DNA of 60,984 nucleotides, taken from contig CALZFY010000006.1 of the NCBI GenBank assembly GCA_945786935.1, positions 1 to 60,984 of the forward strand, in the 5' to 3' direction. The translations under genes were made by a program, and so were the position numbers. The notes below the pieces were generated by a model. It saw only the letters and a list, made by a program, of their open reading frames with translations. It ran no database searches and was not told the DNA's origin. Each line of letters begins with the position of its first letter. Position 1 is the first letter of the stretch. The stretch comes from HGM12587 sp945786935 (GTDB lineage Bacteria > Bacillota > Clostridia > Lachnospirales > Lachnospiraceae). Below are positions 8,510 through 16,410 of the stretch, one piece after another.

Positions 8510-9856
8510 ATGAAACATAAAAATACGTTTTTTCATTCTGTATGTGCTTTGGCAATTCCCGTGGCACTGCAATCCATGCTGCAGGCATCCTTTAGCATTG
8601 TGGATCAGATCATGATCGGACAGCTGGGCAGTGTCAGTGTAGCAGGCGTGGGACTGGCAGGAAAGTTTGCATCCATTTATTCCGTAGTGGTATCTGCTGT
8701 GGGTGCGGTTGCAGGCATTATGATCTCCCAGTATTTGGGTCAGGAAAACAGGCAGGAGGTCAAAAGGAGTTTTTATCTGAATCTTTGGATCGCCTTTGGA
8801 GTCGCTGCTGTATTTTCTGTTTTCTGTATGCTGTTTCCGGGACAGATTATGGGGCTTTATACAATGGATTCTGCGACTAGACAGGCAGCGGCAGGCTATC
8901 TTCTGATCATTACAGGAACCTTTCTTCCCATGGCCGGGGCGACACTTGTTTCTACCCTGCTTCGTTGCATGGAAAAAGCAAAGCTTCCCTTATATGCATG
9001 TATTGCATCTGCAGTTTTAAACACAGGATTAAATTACATACTCATCTTTGGAAAATGCGGATTTTCCCCTATGGGTGCAAAGGGTGCTGCCATTGCCACA
9101 GTGGTGTCCCAATGGGTCAATCTGCTGCTGCTGTGGATGATGAAAGGGAAGGATTTACGGTTTGGAAAGTCATCCTCAAATGAAAAATCAGCCGGCACAT
9201 TTCACTGGAAACAATATCTGGCCATGCTGCTTCCGATTCTTGTGTGTGAAGTTGTGTGGAGTCTTGGGGAAAATGTTTATGCCGGAATTTACGGACACAT
9301 GGGAACAGAGTCCACTGCGGCCATGACATTGATCAACCCGATCCAGGGGCTGATGATTGGTGCACTGTGCGGTCTATCTCAGACAGCAGGTGTGATCATC
9401 GGAAAGAAATTGGGGAATCGGGAATATGATGAGGCATATGAGGCATCAAAGAAGCTGCTTGTGTATGGCATGATTGGCTCCGTTGTGCTGTCCATCGTGA
9501 TTGTTCTGACCAGTTCCGCCTATGTGGAAATCTATCAGGTGGAGACTTCTGTAAAGCAGCTTACCCGGCAGATCTTATATGCTTATGCTATGGTTGCACC
9601 ATTTAAGGTACTGAATATGATTCTGGGCGGCGGTATCATACGAAGCGGAGGAAAGACAAAATATGTCATGGCTATTGACATGATCGGAACCTGGGGATTT
9701 GGTGTCCCCCTTGGTCTGCTGGCAGCTTTTGTTTTAAAGCTGACAATCCCTTACGTCTATTTCATTTTATCACTGGAAGAATGTGTCCGGTTCGGTATTT
9801 CTCTCGTTGTGCTTCGAAGGAAGAACTGGATGCAAAGTCTGGAGGCTTCTATATAA
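8510..9856 (+). CDS. MATE-family multidrug efflux transporter
   Basis: A 448-residue, twelve-helix MATE exporter. Typical segments include ALPVALQSMLQASFSIVDQ-type helix 1 (IPVALQSMLQASFSIVDQIM), the repeat in the second half (PIQGLMIGALCGLSQTAGVIIGKKLG) and normal length. TTGGAGG lies 8 nt before the ATG at 8510; the in-frame ATG at 8450 lacks a ribosome site. It stands in the same direction as MarR and flavodoxin genes but has its own leader. Confidence 0.9.
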   Translation: MKHKNTFFHSVCALAIPVALQSMLQASFSIVDQIMIGQLGSVSVAGVGLAGKFASIYSVVVSAVGAVAGIMISQYLGQENRQEVKRSFYLNLWIAFGVAAVFSVFCMLFPGQIMGLYTMDSATRQAAAGYLLIITGTFLPMAGATLVSTLLRCMEKAKLPLYACIASAVLNTGLNYILIFGKCGFSPMGAKGAAIATVVSQWVNLLLLWMMKGKDLRFGKSSSNEKSAGTFHWKQYLAMLLPILVCEVVWSLGENVYAGIYGHMGTESTAAMTLINPIQGLMIGALCGLSQTAGVIIGKKLGNREYDEAYEASKKLLVYGMIGSVVLSIVIVLTSSAYVEIYQVETSVKQLTRQILYAYAMVAPFKVLNMILGGGIIRSGGKTKYVMAIDMIGTWGFGVPLGLLAAFVLKLTIPYVYFILSLEECVRFGISLVVLRRKNWMQSLEASI

Positions 9857-9867
9857 ATCCGGTAATT

Positions 9868-9909
9868 GTGGGAGCAATTATGAACGTTAAATTTGCTGAC
9901 AGAATTGTC
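9868..9909 (+). pseudogene. 42-bp remnant of an XRE-regulator paralogue
   Basis: This stretch matches 7194-7235, the end of the XRE regulator gene, at 36 of 42 positions by direct comparison. It translates as a degraded form of the same segment (IMNVKFADRIVF versus IMTSKYADRIVEW) and ends in a stop. It is what remains of a second copy lost by deletion or gene rearrangement. Confidence 0.6.
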
Positions 9910-9919
9910 TTTTGAAAGA

Positions 9920-9958
9920 AAATCGGCTATACTAAATTCAACTAGTATAGCCGATTTT
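9920..9958. terminator. Bidirectional-type terminator hairpin after MATE gene
   Basis: A perfect 15-bp stem AAATCGGCTATACTA (9920-9934) / TAGTATAGCCGATTT (9943-9957) with an 8-nt loop, flanked by A and T residues. It ends 16 nt before the nucleotidyltransferase start. Confidence 0.8.
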
Positions 9959-9973
9959 TGTTGGGGGAAGAAC

Positions 9974-10255
9974 ATGCACACAATGCCAATACCTGAATTA
10001 ATCGAAAAGGTAGCAGAGATTTGTAAAAAGAATAGAGTAAAACGACTGGATTTATTTGGCTCCTTTGCTACAGGCACAGCGGGTCCCACAAGCGATATAG
10101 ATTTTGTTGTATATGGGTGTGAAGATCTGTTAAAGCTGGAAGAAGATTTAGAACAGATCGAAACACTTCGTAAAATAGATATTTTTGATTACGACAGTAT
10201 TCATAACGAGTTTTTGTTGGAGGATATTCATAAGTATGGAAAGCAAATATATTAA
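9974..10255 (+). CDS. MNT-type nucleotidyltransferase (MntA-like, antitoxin candidate)
   Basis: A 93-residue minimal nucleotidyltransferase with the family motif GSFATGTAGPTSDIDFVV (GSx10DxD). The start at 9974 (MHTMPIPE) has GGGGGAAG upstream; the longer in-frame reading from 9893 would run through the terminator hairpin. It overlaps the HEPN gene by 20 nt. Such pairs (HI0073/HI0074, MntA-HepT) work as toxin-antitoxin or abortive defence units in which the MNT protein adenylylates the HEPN ribonuclease. Confidence 0.82.
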   Translation: MHTMPIPELIEKVAEICKKNRVKRLDLFGSFATGTAGPTSDIDFVVYGCEDLLKLEEDLEQIETLRKIDIFDYDSIHNEFLLEDIHKYGKQIY

Positions 10256-10646
10256 CCGATATCAAACATTTTGCAAATGCCTGGATACTCTGAAGAAGAG
10301 TAAGAATGCTGATCCGGATGCAGATTTTGTATTGGAAGGTACGATCATGAATTACAATCTGACCTTCGACATTGCATGGAAAGTGATGAAAGATATCTTG
10401 ATCAAGAAACTTGAGATTCTGGATTTTTCGGTTGGTTCTCCCAGGGAGACACTGCAGCAGGCATTTCTAAATAGGATCATCAATGATGATCAGTGGATGC
10501 AGATGCTGAAAGCCAGAAATTTGCTTGCACATGATTATGACGGAACGTTAGCGAAGGAAAAATTTAAGGATATTATCAATATTTATTGTCCATTGTTTGA
10601 ACAGTTACGGGACAATGTAAAGAAATATTATATTGAATTAGAGTAA
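10236..10646 (+). CDS. HEPN-domain protein, HI0074 family (HepT-like)
   Basis: A 136-residue all-helical protein of the nucleotidyltransferase substrate-binding (HI0074) family. The RxxxxH ribonuclease-type motif is present as RNLLAH in LKARNLLAHDYDG near residue 95. The start at 10236 is preceded by TTGGAGG inside the end of the nucleotidyltransferase gene. With its partner it forms a compact two-gene unit that appears intact, unlike the second, broken pair at 29.7-30.9 kb. Confidence 0.82.
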   Translation: MESKYINRYQTFCKCLDTLKKSKNADPDADFVLEGTIMNYNLTFDIAWKVMKDILIKKLEILDFSVGSPRETLQQAFLNRIINDDQWMQMLKARNLLAHDYDGTLAKEKFKDIINIYCPLFEQLRDNVKKYYIELE

Positions 10647-10723
10647 CTGTGCAGAAACGATGATTACAAGAGGGTTTTCGTAGGAAAATCAAGGGCATAT
10701 AAGCTGCCAAGGAGGGAGTACCT

Positions 10724-10787
10724 ATGGTAAGGATTGCTGTTGTGGAGGATGACAGTGCTTACAGAAAGACACTGAACAGGCTTCCCA
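10724..10787 (+). pseudogene. Response regulator receiver fragment (first ~20 codons)
   Basis: An intact ribosome site (AGGGAG) and ATG lead into MVRIAVVEDDSAYRKTLNR, the start of a receiver domain with the acidic pair ED-D. The similarity then stops and the reading frame passes out of frame over rhamnosidase sequence, ending at a TAA at 10844-10846. It is the 5' stump of a deleted response regulator gene. Confidence 0.7.
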
Positions 10788-11279
10788 GGTACCCCATACA
10801 TTTTATTTGCCCTTGCAGACAATGGTTATGTGGATGTGGCATATAAGATGCTGTTAAATGAAAAATGTCCGTCATGGCTCTATGAGGTAAAATCAGGGGC
10901 CACAACTATCTGGGAACGTTGGGACGGATTGGACGAAAACGGAAACTGCCCCATTGGAGATGATGGAACTGACATGATGATCTCTTACAACCACTATGCT
11001 TCCGGAGCCGTAGGAGATTTCCTGTACCGCAGAACCTTAGGTGTCGATATGATCGAGCCTGGATATAAGAAGTTCAAAGTAGAACCTGTGGTGACTGATG
11101 ATATTACATGGGCAAGGGGAAATGTGGGAACACCATATGGTGAGATCACAGTAAACTGGAGAAAAGAAAATGAAAAGTTCATGCTGGAAGTGGAGGTACC
11201 GGTTGGTACGACTGCAGTGATCATGCTTCCCGGAAAGGAAGCACAGACAGTCGGCAGCAGACATTATACATTCGAGTAA
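10788..11279 (+). pseudogene. 3' end of a GH78 alpha-L-rhamnosidase gene
   Basis: The frame reading GTPYILFALADNGY from about 10788 continues as the C-terminal part of a bacterial alpha-L-rhamnosidase: WERWDGLDENG, SYNHYASGAVGDFLYR and the terminal beta-sandwich domain. The first ~600 residues expected of the enzyme and any native start are absent. The ATG at 10830 could give a 149-residue product, but it would lack the catalytic barrel. The junction with the receiver fragment at about 10785-10788 marks a deletion. Confidence 0.75.
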
Positions 11280-11297
11280 ACAGGTGATAACAAATAG

Positions 11298-11443
11298 GAG
11301 CCGGGTCTTAGGACCCGGCTCAAACTATATACCTTATTATTTCTGTTTATCGTATCTTTCAGATACGATGCAAAAATCCATTTAAAATTGCTTCGCAATG
11401 GGATTTTTGCTTGCAAAACTCGGGATTTTCTAAAGAAAACCCT
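11298..11443. terminator. Cluster of four hairpins between convergent genes
   Basis: GAGCCGGGTC/GACCCGGCTC (11298-11321), CGTATCT-ttc-AGATACG (11351-11367), a two-level hairpin GCAAAAATCC/GGATTTTTGC with inner ATTGC/GCAAT (11370-11410) and TTTTCT/AGAAAA (11422-11443) follow one another. They lie between the rhamnosidase remnant (plus) and the PRPP synthetase gene (minus), where transcription from both sides must end. Confidence 0.6.
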
Positions 11444-11465
11444 CGCGGAATAGTGCAATTTTAAG

Positions 11466-12644
11466 TTATTGTTTACTTTTATACTTCTCCACAAAAGTAT
11501 TGATTCTCTCAAAAGGCTCTAAAAGCTCGCTGATGGAACCGTCGTGGTTTAAGGTGTCAATGAGAAGTGCAATGTATTTACTCATATCACAGCTTACATA
11601 CCAGTCTCTGGATAAAAGCTCCGGTGTCTGATATACGGTATTGGTGGTACAGATCTTGGAGATAAGACCTGACTCATAAGCTTCATCAAATTTTGCAAGA
11701 CCATTGGTGAAAAGACCGAAGGTGGAGAATACGAAGATTCTGCCTGCTCCACGGGCTTTTAACTGGTGTGCAACGTCTAACATACTGTCGCCGGAGGAAA
11801 TCATATCGTCGATGATGATGGCGTCCTTTCCGTTTAAGTCAGAGCCTAAGAATTCATGAGCAACGATGGGGTTTTTACCATTAACAATCTTTGTATAGTC
11901 ACGGCGTTTGTAGAACATACCCATATCCACGCCAAGAATGCTGGCAAGATAGATGGCACGTCCGGTAGCACCCTCATCCGGGCTGATGACCATCAGATGG
12001 TCGCTGTCAAGTTTAATGTCATCCACATTGTTTAACAGACCCTTGATCATCTGGTAAACCGGTGTCACAGTTTCGAATCCGTTTAACGGAATCGCATTCT
12101 GTACACGCGGGTCATGTGCATCGAAGGTAATAATGTTATCAACACCCATGCTGACAAGCTCCTGAAGGGCCAGTGCACAGTCTAAGGACTCTCTGGAAGA
12201 GCGTTTATGCTGTCTGCTTTCATAAAGGAACGGCATGATCACATTGATTCTTCTTGCCTTTCCTGCGATGGCTGCAATGATACGTTTTAAATCCTGATAG
12301 TGGTCATCCGGGGACATATGGTTGGTATGGCCGCATAAAGAATAAGTTAAACTGTAGTTACATACATCAACGATCAGGTAAATGTCTTTACCGCGGACAG
12401 ATTCGCTGATGATAGCCTTTGCTTCTCCTGAACCAAAACGTGGAACAGAAGCATCCACAATATAGGAATCCTTTTCATATCCGGAAAAGATAATGCTGGA
12501 CTTGTGTTCGGAATCATTTGCATGACGCCAGTTCACAAGGTACTGGTCAACGGACTTGCCGATTTCTGCACAGCTGGCCAACGGGATGATTCCCAAAGGT
12601 CCTACCGGAATTGTTTCGATGGTGCGAAGACTGCGTTGTGTCAT
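11466..12644 (-). CDS. prs: Ribose-phosphate pyrophosphokinase (PRPP synthetase), long form
   Basis: Makes PRPP from ribose 5-phosphate and ATP. The 392-residue protein is longer than the usual ~315. Seen in it: the flexible-loop/ATP region VIMPFLYESRQHKRSSRESLD, FDAHDPRVQ, the ribose-phosphate segment VISPDEGATGRA and the PRPP loop AIIIDDMISSGDS. Its ribosome site AGGAGG lies inside the last codons of the helicase-loader gene, and the start is 3 nt from that gene's stop, so the two are coupled. Confidence 0.88.
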   Translation of the reverse strand: MTQRSLRTIETIPVGPLGIIPLASCAEIGKSVDQYLVNWRHANDSEHKSSIIFSGYEKDSYIVDASVPRFGSGEAKAIISESVRGKDIYLIVDVCNYSLTYSLCGHTNHMSPDDHYQDLKRIIAAIAGKARRINVIMPFLYESRQHKRSSRESLDCALALQELVSMGVDNIITFDAHDPRVQNAIPLNGFETVTPVYQMIKGLLNNVDDIKLDSDHLMVISPDEGATGRAIYLASILGVDMGMFYKRRDYTKIVNGKNPIVAHEFLGSDLNGKDAIIIDDMISSGDSMLDVAHQLKARGAGRIFVFSTFGLFTNGLAKFDEAYESGLISKICTTNTVYQTPELLSRDWYVSCDMSKYIALLIDTLNHDGSISELLEPFERINTFVEKYKSKQ

Positions 12645-12647
12645 TCT

Positions 12648-13619
12648 TTAAAATCCTCCTAGTTTCTTTTTGAGACGAATGTCGCTTCCGGATAATTTAA
12701 GCATCGTATAATTGGAGATGATGCGGGAAGCGGTTCGCTCCGTATAGGTTGTTAATATTTCTTCCGGTGACAGGTTGGTAGAAATCAAGGTTGATTTCTT
12801 ACGCAGGATCCGCTCGTTAATTACGAGGAAAAAACCTGCCATCGTAAAACTGTTAGCTAATTCAGTACCCAGATCATCAATAATGAGAAGATCACTTTCG
12901 AAGATATGGGGGTACTGCTTTGCAACGGATTCTTCCTTTTGCTTATTGCCGGAAAAGGAATTTTTGGCCATCAGATCAAAGAGCTGGAATGCGGACAGAT
13001 ACAGTACGCTGTGCCCCTGATCTAAGATTTCCTTTGCAATACAGTTGGAAAGAAACGTTTTTCCAATCCCTACAGTACCACATAATAAAATGTTTTCAAA
13101 GCTTTTATTGAAATTTTCTGTGAATTTTTTGCAGGTTTCCACGGTTGCTTTCATGGATTCCATGTTTTCTTTATCGTAATACTGATAAGAAAGGGTAGAA
13201 AAATTCTCAGCCTTTAAGATGCCTCTTAGGTTGGACTGCTGATACATTTCATCAATGATCTTCTGCTGAAAACAGTGACATTTTTCGTTGTCGATGTAAC
13301 CGGTATCCTGACAGTCCGGACAATGATACTGCATTTCCAGTACTTTGGGATCAATGTGAAAGCAGGTGAGGAGAGCCTTTTTTTCCATGCGAAGATCTGC
13401 CAGCTTTTTACGGTACTGGGAAAAAGTCATAGCGCCTTCGGTAGTAAAGGACGCAGCATATTCTCCCGCAAGATCGGAAATCTGTTCGTCGATCTGCCTG
13501 ATCTGGGGAAATTTCTCATAAATTTCCTGGGTACGTTTGTTTAAGGCACGCATATTTTCCAGACGCTGATTGTCATATTCTCGCATAATGGCATCGTAAT
13601 TTGCAGCAGACAGGTTCAC
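12648..13619 (-). CDS. DnaC/DnaI-type helicase loader ATPase
   Basis: A 323-residue AAA+ protein. A zinc-finger-like CPDCQDTGYIDNEKCHC (near residues 115-132) precedes the ATPase with Walker A GTVGIGKTF and Walker B LLIIDDLG, and a sensor region STNLSPEEI. This order, and the neighbouring DnaD-domain gene, match the primosomal DnaI/DnaC loader that places replicative helicase on DNA. It is the second gene of the dnaD-loader-prs operon. Confidence 0.87.
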   Translation of the reverse strand: MNLSAANYDAIMREYDNQRLENMRALNKRTQEIYEKFPQIRQIDEQISDLAGEYAASFTTEGAMTFSQYRKKLADLRMEKKALLTCFHIDPKVLEMQYHCPDCQDTGYIDNEKCHCFQQKIIDEMYQQSNLRGILKAENFSTLSYQYYDKENMESMKATVETCKKFTENFNKSFENILLCGTVGIGKTFLSNCIAKEILDQGHSVLYLSAFQLFDLMAKNSFSGNKQKEESVAKQYPHIFESDLLIIDDLGTELANSFTMAGFFLVINERILRKKSTLISTNLSPEEILTTYTERTASRIISNYTMLKLSGSDIRLKKKLGGF

Positions 13620-13640
13620 GGTACATTCTCCTTTGTAAAA

Positions 13641-14666
13641 TTACAGGTTTACAAACAGTTTCTTTTCAAGTTCCTTAAAATCGTAGTTTCGCTGTTCAAA
13701 ATTATGAAAGCGGGTCGTAGGCTGTTTCTCTGTGGATGGCTTATCAGACTGACGTTCCTTATGCTCTTTTGTCAGCCGTTCTACATCAGACAGGTGATGA
13801 ACCCCGGAGGCTCTCCAGGATTTTAAGATGCCGTCCACATATTCAAATTTGGGGGCATGGATCTGCATGATGGTGCGGCTGCATGCCTCTAAGATCACAT
13901 CAATGGTAAAGCCATATTCCTTCATCCAGCGGTTCACATAGGAAACCTCTACAGGCAGCGGGTCATGGTTGTTGATGCCCAGTGCCTTTAATACCATGTA
14001 GCATTCTCTGGAATAAGGCTTGGAATCCAGCTTGGCTTCCTCTACCGTTTTGATGCCTTTTTTGTGCCATTCCAATGCCACGGCCTCCATATAGCGAAGG
14101 CTTCGTTTGTTTTTGGAGACACTGTATTCCACCAGATATTCAATTAAGTCTGTGGAAAAATGTAATTGTTCATAAAAATAAAGTAAGGTTTCCAAATCGG
14201 TCCTTGTCAGCTGCTTGCCTATGTATTGTTCACACACAAAGAGCAGCTGCCGAATCTCGGAACGTTCCTTAAATTCTTTCATTTCATCTGCAGAGTAGCT
14301 GTGCTTTTGAGGAGCAGGGACAGAGGATTTGGGAGGAGTAGTCTCTTCCAGGTGTGCCTTTGGTGCTTCCTGCAAACCATCGGTTAAGGAAAGGGAGATA
14401 ATCTCCTGCAATTCATTTTCTTCCATGAAAAGAAGTCCTTTGGTTTCCCAGTATTTTAATGCCCGTTTGATATCATTTTCCGTACATTGGAACAGGTCTG
14501 CCAAAGACTGGACAGAGAGTGCCTTGTCAGTTTTCACACAGTAGAGCAGATAAAGATAAATCTTTACATAGTCTCCGTTTGCACCGGGCATGTAGTTTTC
14601 GATAAAGAGATCCGATACACAGGTTACAGATGTGTAGCCGGGTTTTTGAATCTTAAATTCTGCCAT
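13641..14666 (-). CDS. DnaD-domain primosomal protein
   Basis: A 341-residue protein with an N-terminal winged-helix region (residues ~25-90) and the DnaB_2/DnaD C-terminal domain repeated around residues 135-215 and 215-285 (YIGKQLTRTDLETLLYFYEQLHFS; YVNRWMKEYGFTIDVILEAC). The start at 14666 (MAEFKIQKPG) has GGAGGT 6 nt upstream; the in-frame ATG at 14714 is inside the leader. It works with the adjacent loader in replication restart/initiation. Five DnaA-box-like sites lie 137-205 bp upstream. Confidence 0.85.
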   Translation of the reverse strand: MAEFKIQKPGYTSVTCVSDLFIENYMPGANGDYVKIYLYLLYCVKTDKALSVQSLADLFQCTENDIKRALKYWETKGLLFMEENELQEIISLSLTDGLQEAPKAHLEETTPPKSSVPAPQKHSYSADEMKEFKERSEIRQLLFVCEQYIGKQLTRTDLETLLYFYEQLHFSTDLIEYLVEYSVSKNKRSLRYMEAVALEWHKKGIKTVEEAKLDSKPYSRECYMVLKALGINNHDPLPVEVSYVNRWMKEYGFTIDVILEACSRTIMQIHAPKFEYVDGILKSWRASGVHHLSDVERLTKEHKERQSDKPSTEKQPTTRFHNFEQRNYDFKELEKKLFVNL

Positions 14667-14756
14667 ATTTGCACCTCCTATCCAGATAATTGCCATCGAT
14701 GATAAGTCGGACATTTTTATACATATGTCTGACTTTTGCTACCCTGGCATCGATAA

Positions 14757-14762
14757 ATTATA
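14757..14762 (-). promoter_or_regulatory. Probable -10 element of the dnaD operon
   Basis: TATAAT on the minus strand, about 90 bp before the DnaD start, with a weak -35. A GTCGGACAT/ATGTCTGAC inverted repeat follows in the leader (14707-14734). Confidence 0.5.
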
Positions 14763-14802
14763 GCATATCCCCATGTGCTTTGGAATACGAACTTCGGGGT
14801 TC

Positions 14803-14871
14803 TTGTCCACAAAATTATCCACATATCAACATGGATAATTTTCCCCAATGATATGTGGATAATGTGGATAA
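14803..14871. promoter_or_regulatory. Cluster of DnaA-box-like sites upstream of the dnaD operon
   Basis: Three exact TTATCCACA consensus boxes are present: 14815-14823 on plus, and 14854-14862 and 14863-14871 on minus. A one-mismatch TTGTCCACA lies at 14803-14811 and a half-site near 14831. The cluster sits between the murC stop and the -10 of the dnaD operon, so DnaA control of the primosome genes, or a DnaA-titrating locus, is plausible. No dnaA or dnaN is nearby. Confidence 0.65.
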
Positions 14872-16251
14872 TTATTTGCGGAGTAAGTTTTCTCCAATAT
14901 TTACAACGTCCCCTGCCCCCATAGTTATCAACATATCTCCGTGGACAGTATGTGATTTTACAAAATCTTCAATTTCTGAAAACGTCTGGAAATAGTGGCA
15001 GTCTGCTCCAAGTTTTTTGATCTCCTCGCATAACAGTGCAGAACTCATGCCTAAGGTATCCGTTTCCCTGGCGGCATAGATGTCTGCCAGAACAATGTGA
15101 TCTGCCAGGGACAGGCTTTTTGCAAAATCATGGAAGAAAGCTTTTGTCCTGGTATAGGTATGAGGCTGGAAGATGCACCAGATCTCCCGGTGAGGGTAGT
15201 TTTTGGCTGCTTCCATGGTTGCTCGGATCTCTGTTGGATGGTGGGCATAGTCATCAATGATGGTGACTCCATTTAAGGTTCCCTTATACTGGAAACGGCG
15301 GTTGGTACCGGAAAATCCAAGAAGTCCTGCCTGGATCTGTTCCATGGAGATTCCAAGATTTCTTGCTGCGGCAATGACTGCCAGCGCATTGGATACATTG
15401 TGAAGACCCGGTACCCGAAGGACAATGTGTCCCAGGCAGATGCTGTGGTGCATCACATCAAATTCTCCAAAGCCCTGTTCATTAAAGGAAATATTTTCAG
15501 CATGATAGCTGCAGGAAGGATCCATACCGTAGGTTAAGACCTTACATTCCAGCCCTTCAATGATCTTTTCATAATCTTTTATTTCCTTATTAATAATGAG
15601 TACGCCATTCTTTGGAAGACGCCCTGCAAAGAGCCGGAAAGAATTCATAATGTCATCTAAATCCTTAAAGAAGTCCATATGGTCTTCTTCGATATTGAGA
15701 ATGATGCTCATGGTAGGATAAAAGGACAGGAAGCTGTTGGTATATTCACAGGCTTCGGTAATAAAGGTTTGGGACTTTCCTACCCGGATGTTGCCTCCGA
15801 TGGCTTCTAAAATACCTCCCACAGAGATGGTGGGGTCAGCATCTGCTGCCAGAAGTACGGAAGAGAACATGGAGGTGGTAGTTGTCTTTCCATGGGTTCC
15901 TGAAACAGCAATGGAGGTCTTATAATTTTTCATAATCTGTCCAAGAAGCTCTGCACGGGAGAGCATGGGGAGATTTAATTCCACGCAACGGGCATATTCC
16001 GGATTATCCGGGTGAATCGCTGCCGTATACACAACGCAATCGTAATCAGCAGAAACATTTTCAGCACACTGACCGTAGAAAATGCGGGCACCTAAGCCTT
16101 CCAGATGTGCAGTCAGGGCAGAAGGTCTGGAGTCAGAACCCGAAATTGTAAATCCGGCTCCCAAAAGTATCTCAGCAAGACCGCTCATGCTGATACCACC
16201 GATTCCGATAAAATGAATGTGCTGCGGTTTATCAAAATGTATCTGATACAT
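14872..16251 (-). CDS. murC: UDP-N-acetylmuramate--L-alanine ligase
   Basis: Adds L-alanine to UDP-MurNAc in peptidoglycan precursor synthesis. The 459-residue protein shows the N-terminal Rossmann motif GIGGISMSGLAEIL, the ATP loop SGTHGKTTTTSM, the central motif EACEYTNSFL and NILNIEEDHMDFF, and the C-terminal DDYAHHPTEI segment, all typical of MurC. The ribosome site is GAAAGGTGG. The stop abuts the DnaA-box cluster. Confidence 0.95.
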   Translation of the reverse strand: MYQIHFDKPQHIHFIGIGGISMSGLAEILLGAGFTISGSDSRPSALTAHLEGLGARIFYGQCAENVSADYDCVVYTAAIHPDNPEYARCVELNLPMLSRAELLGQIMKNYKTSIAVSGTHGKTTTTSMFSSVLLAADADPTISVGGILEAIGGNIRVGKSQTFITEACEYTNSFLSFYPTMSIILNIEEDHMDFFKDLDDIMNSFRLFAGRLPKNGVLIINKEIKDYEKIIEGLECKVLTYGMDPSCSYHAENISFNEQGFGEFDVMHHSICLGHIVLRVPGLHNVSNALAVIAAARNLGISMEQIQAGLLGFSGTNRRFQYKGTLNGVTIIDDYAHHPTEIRATMEAAKNYPHREIWCIFQPHTYTRTKAFFHDFAKSLSLADHIVLADIYAARETDTLGMSSALLCEEIKKLGADCHYFQTFSEIEDFVKSHTVHGDMLITMGAGDVVNIGENLLRK

Positions 16252-16331
16252 AAAAGTCCACCTTTCATGATATTTTTTATTTTTGGGTAAATTATACTCC
16301 GAAATCTATGTAATTTCAAACTTTAATATGC

Positions 16332-16370
16332 TATAATAAGCAAATAAATAACAATACGTTACCGGAACGT
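16332..16370 (+). promoter_or_regulatory. glgC promoter region with a short palindrome
   Basis: TATAAT (16332-16337) is followed 18 bp later by ACGTT-accgg-AACGT (16356-16370), a dyad at about +10, a position suited to a repressor. The -35 is weak. Confidence 0.45.
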
Positions 16371-16410
16371 AAGTGAACAGTAACAACAATACAAAAGAGG
16401 TGATCCCAAA

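Noticed and set aside
9893..9973. N-terminal extension of the nucleotidyltransferase
   Set aside because: It would translate the 15-bp terminator stem and the XRE remnant; the ATG at 9974 has its own ribosome site.
14803..14871. Chromosomal oriC
   Set aside because: DnaA boxes are present but dnaA, dnaN, gidA and an AT-rich unwinding region are not.
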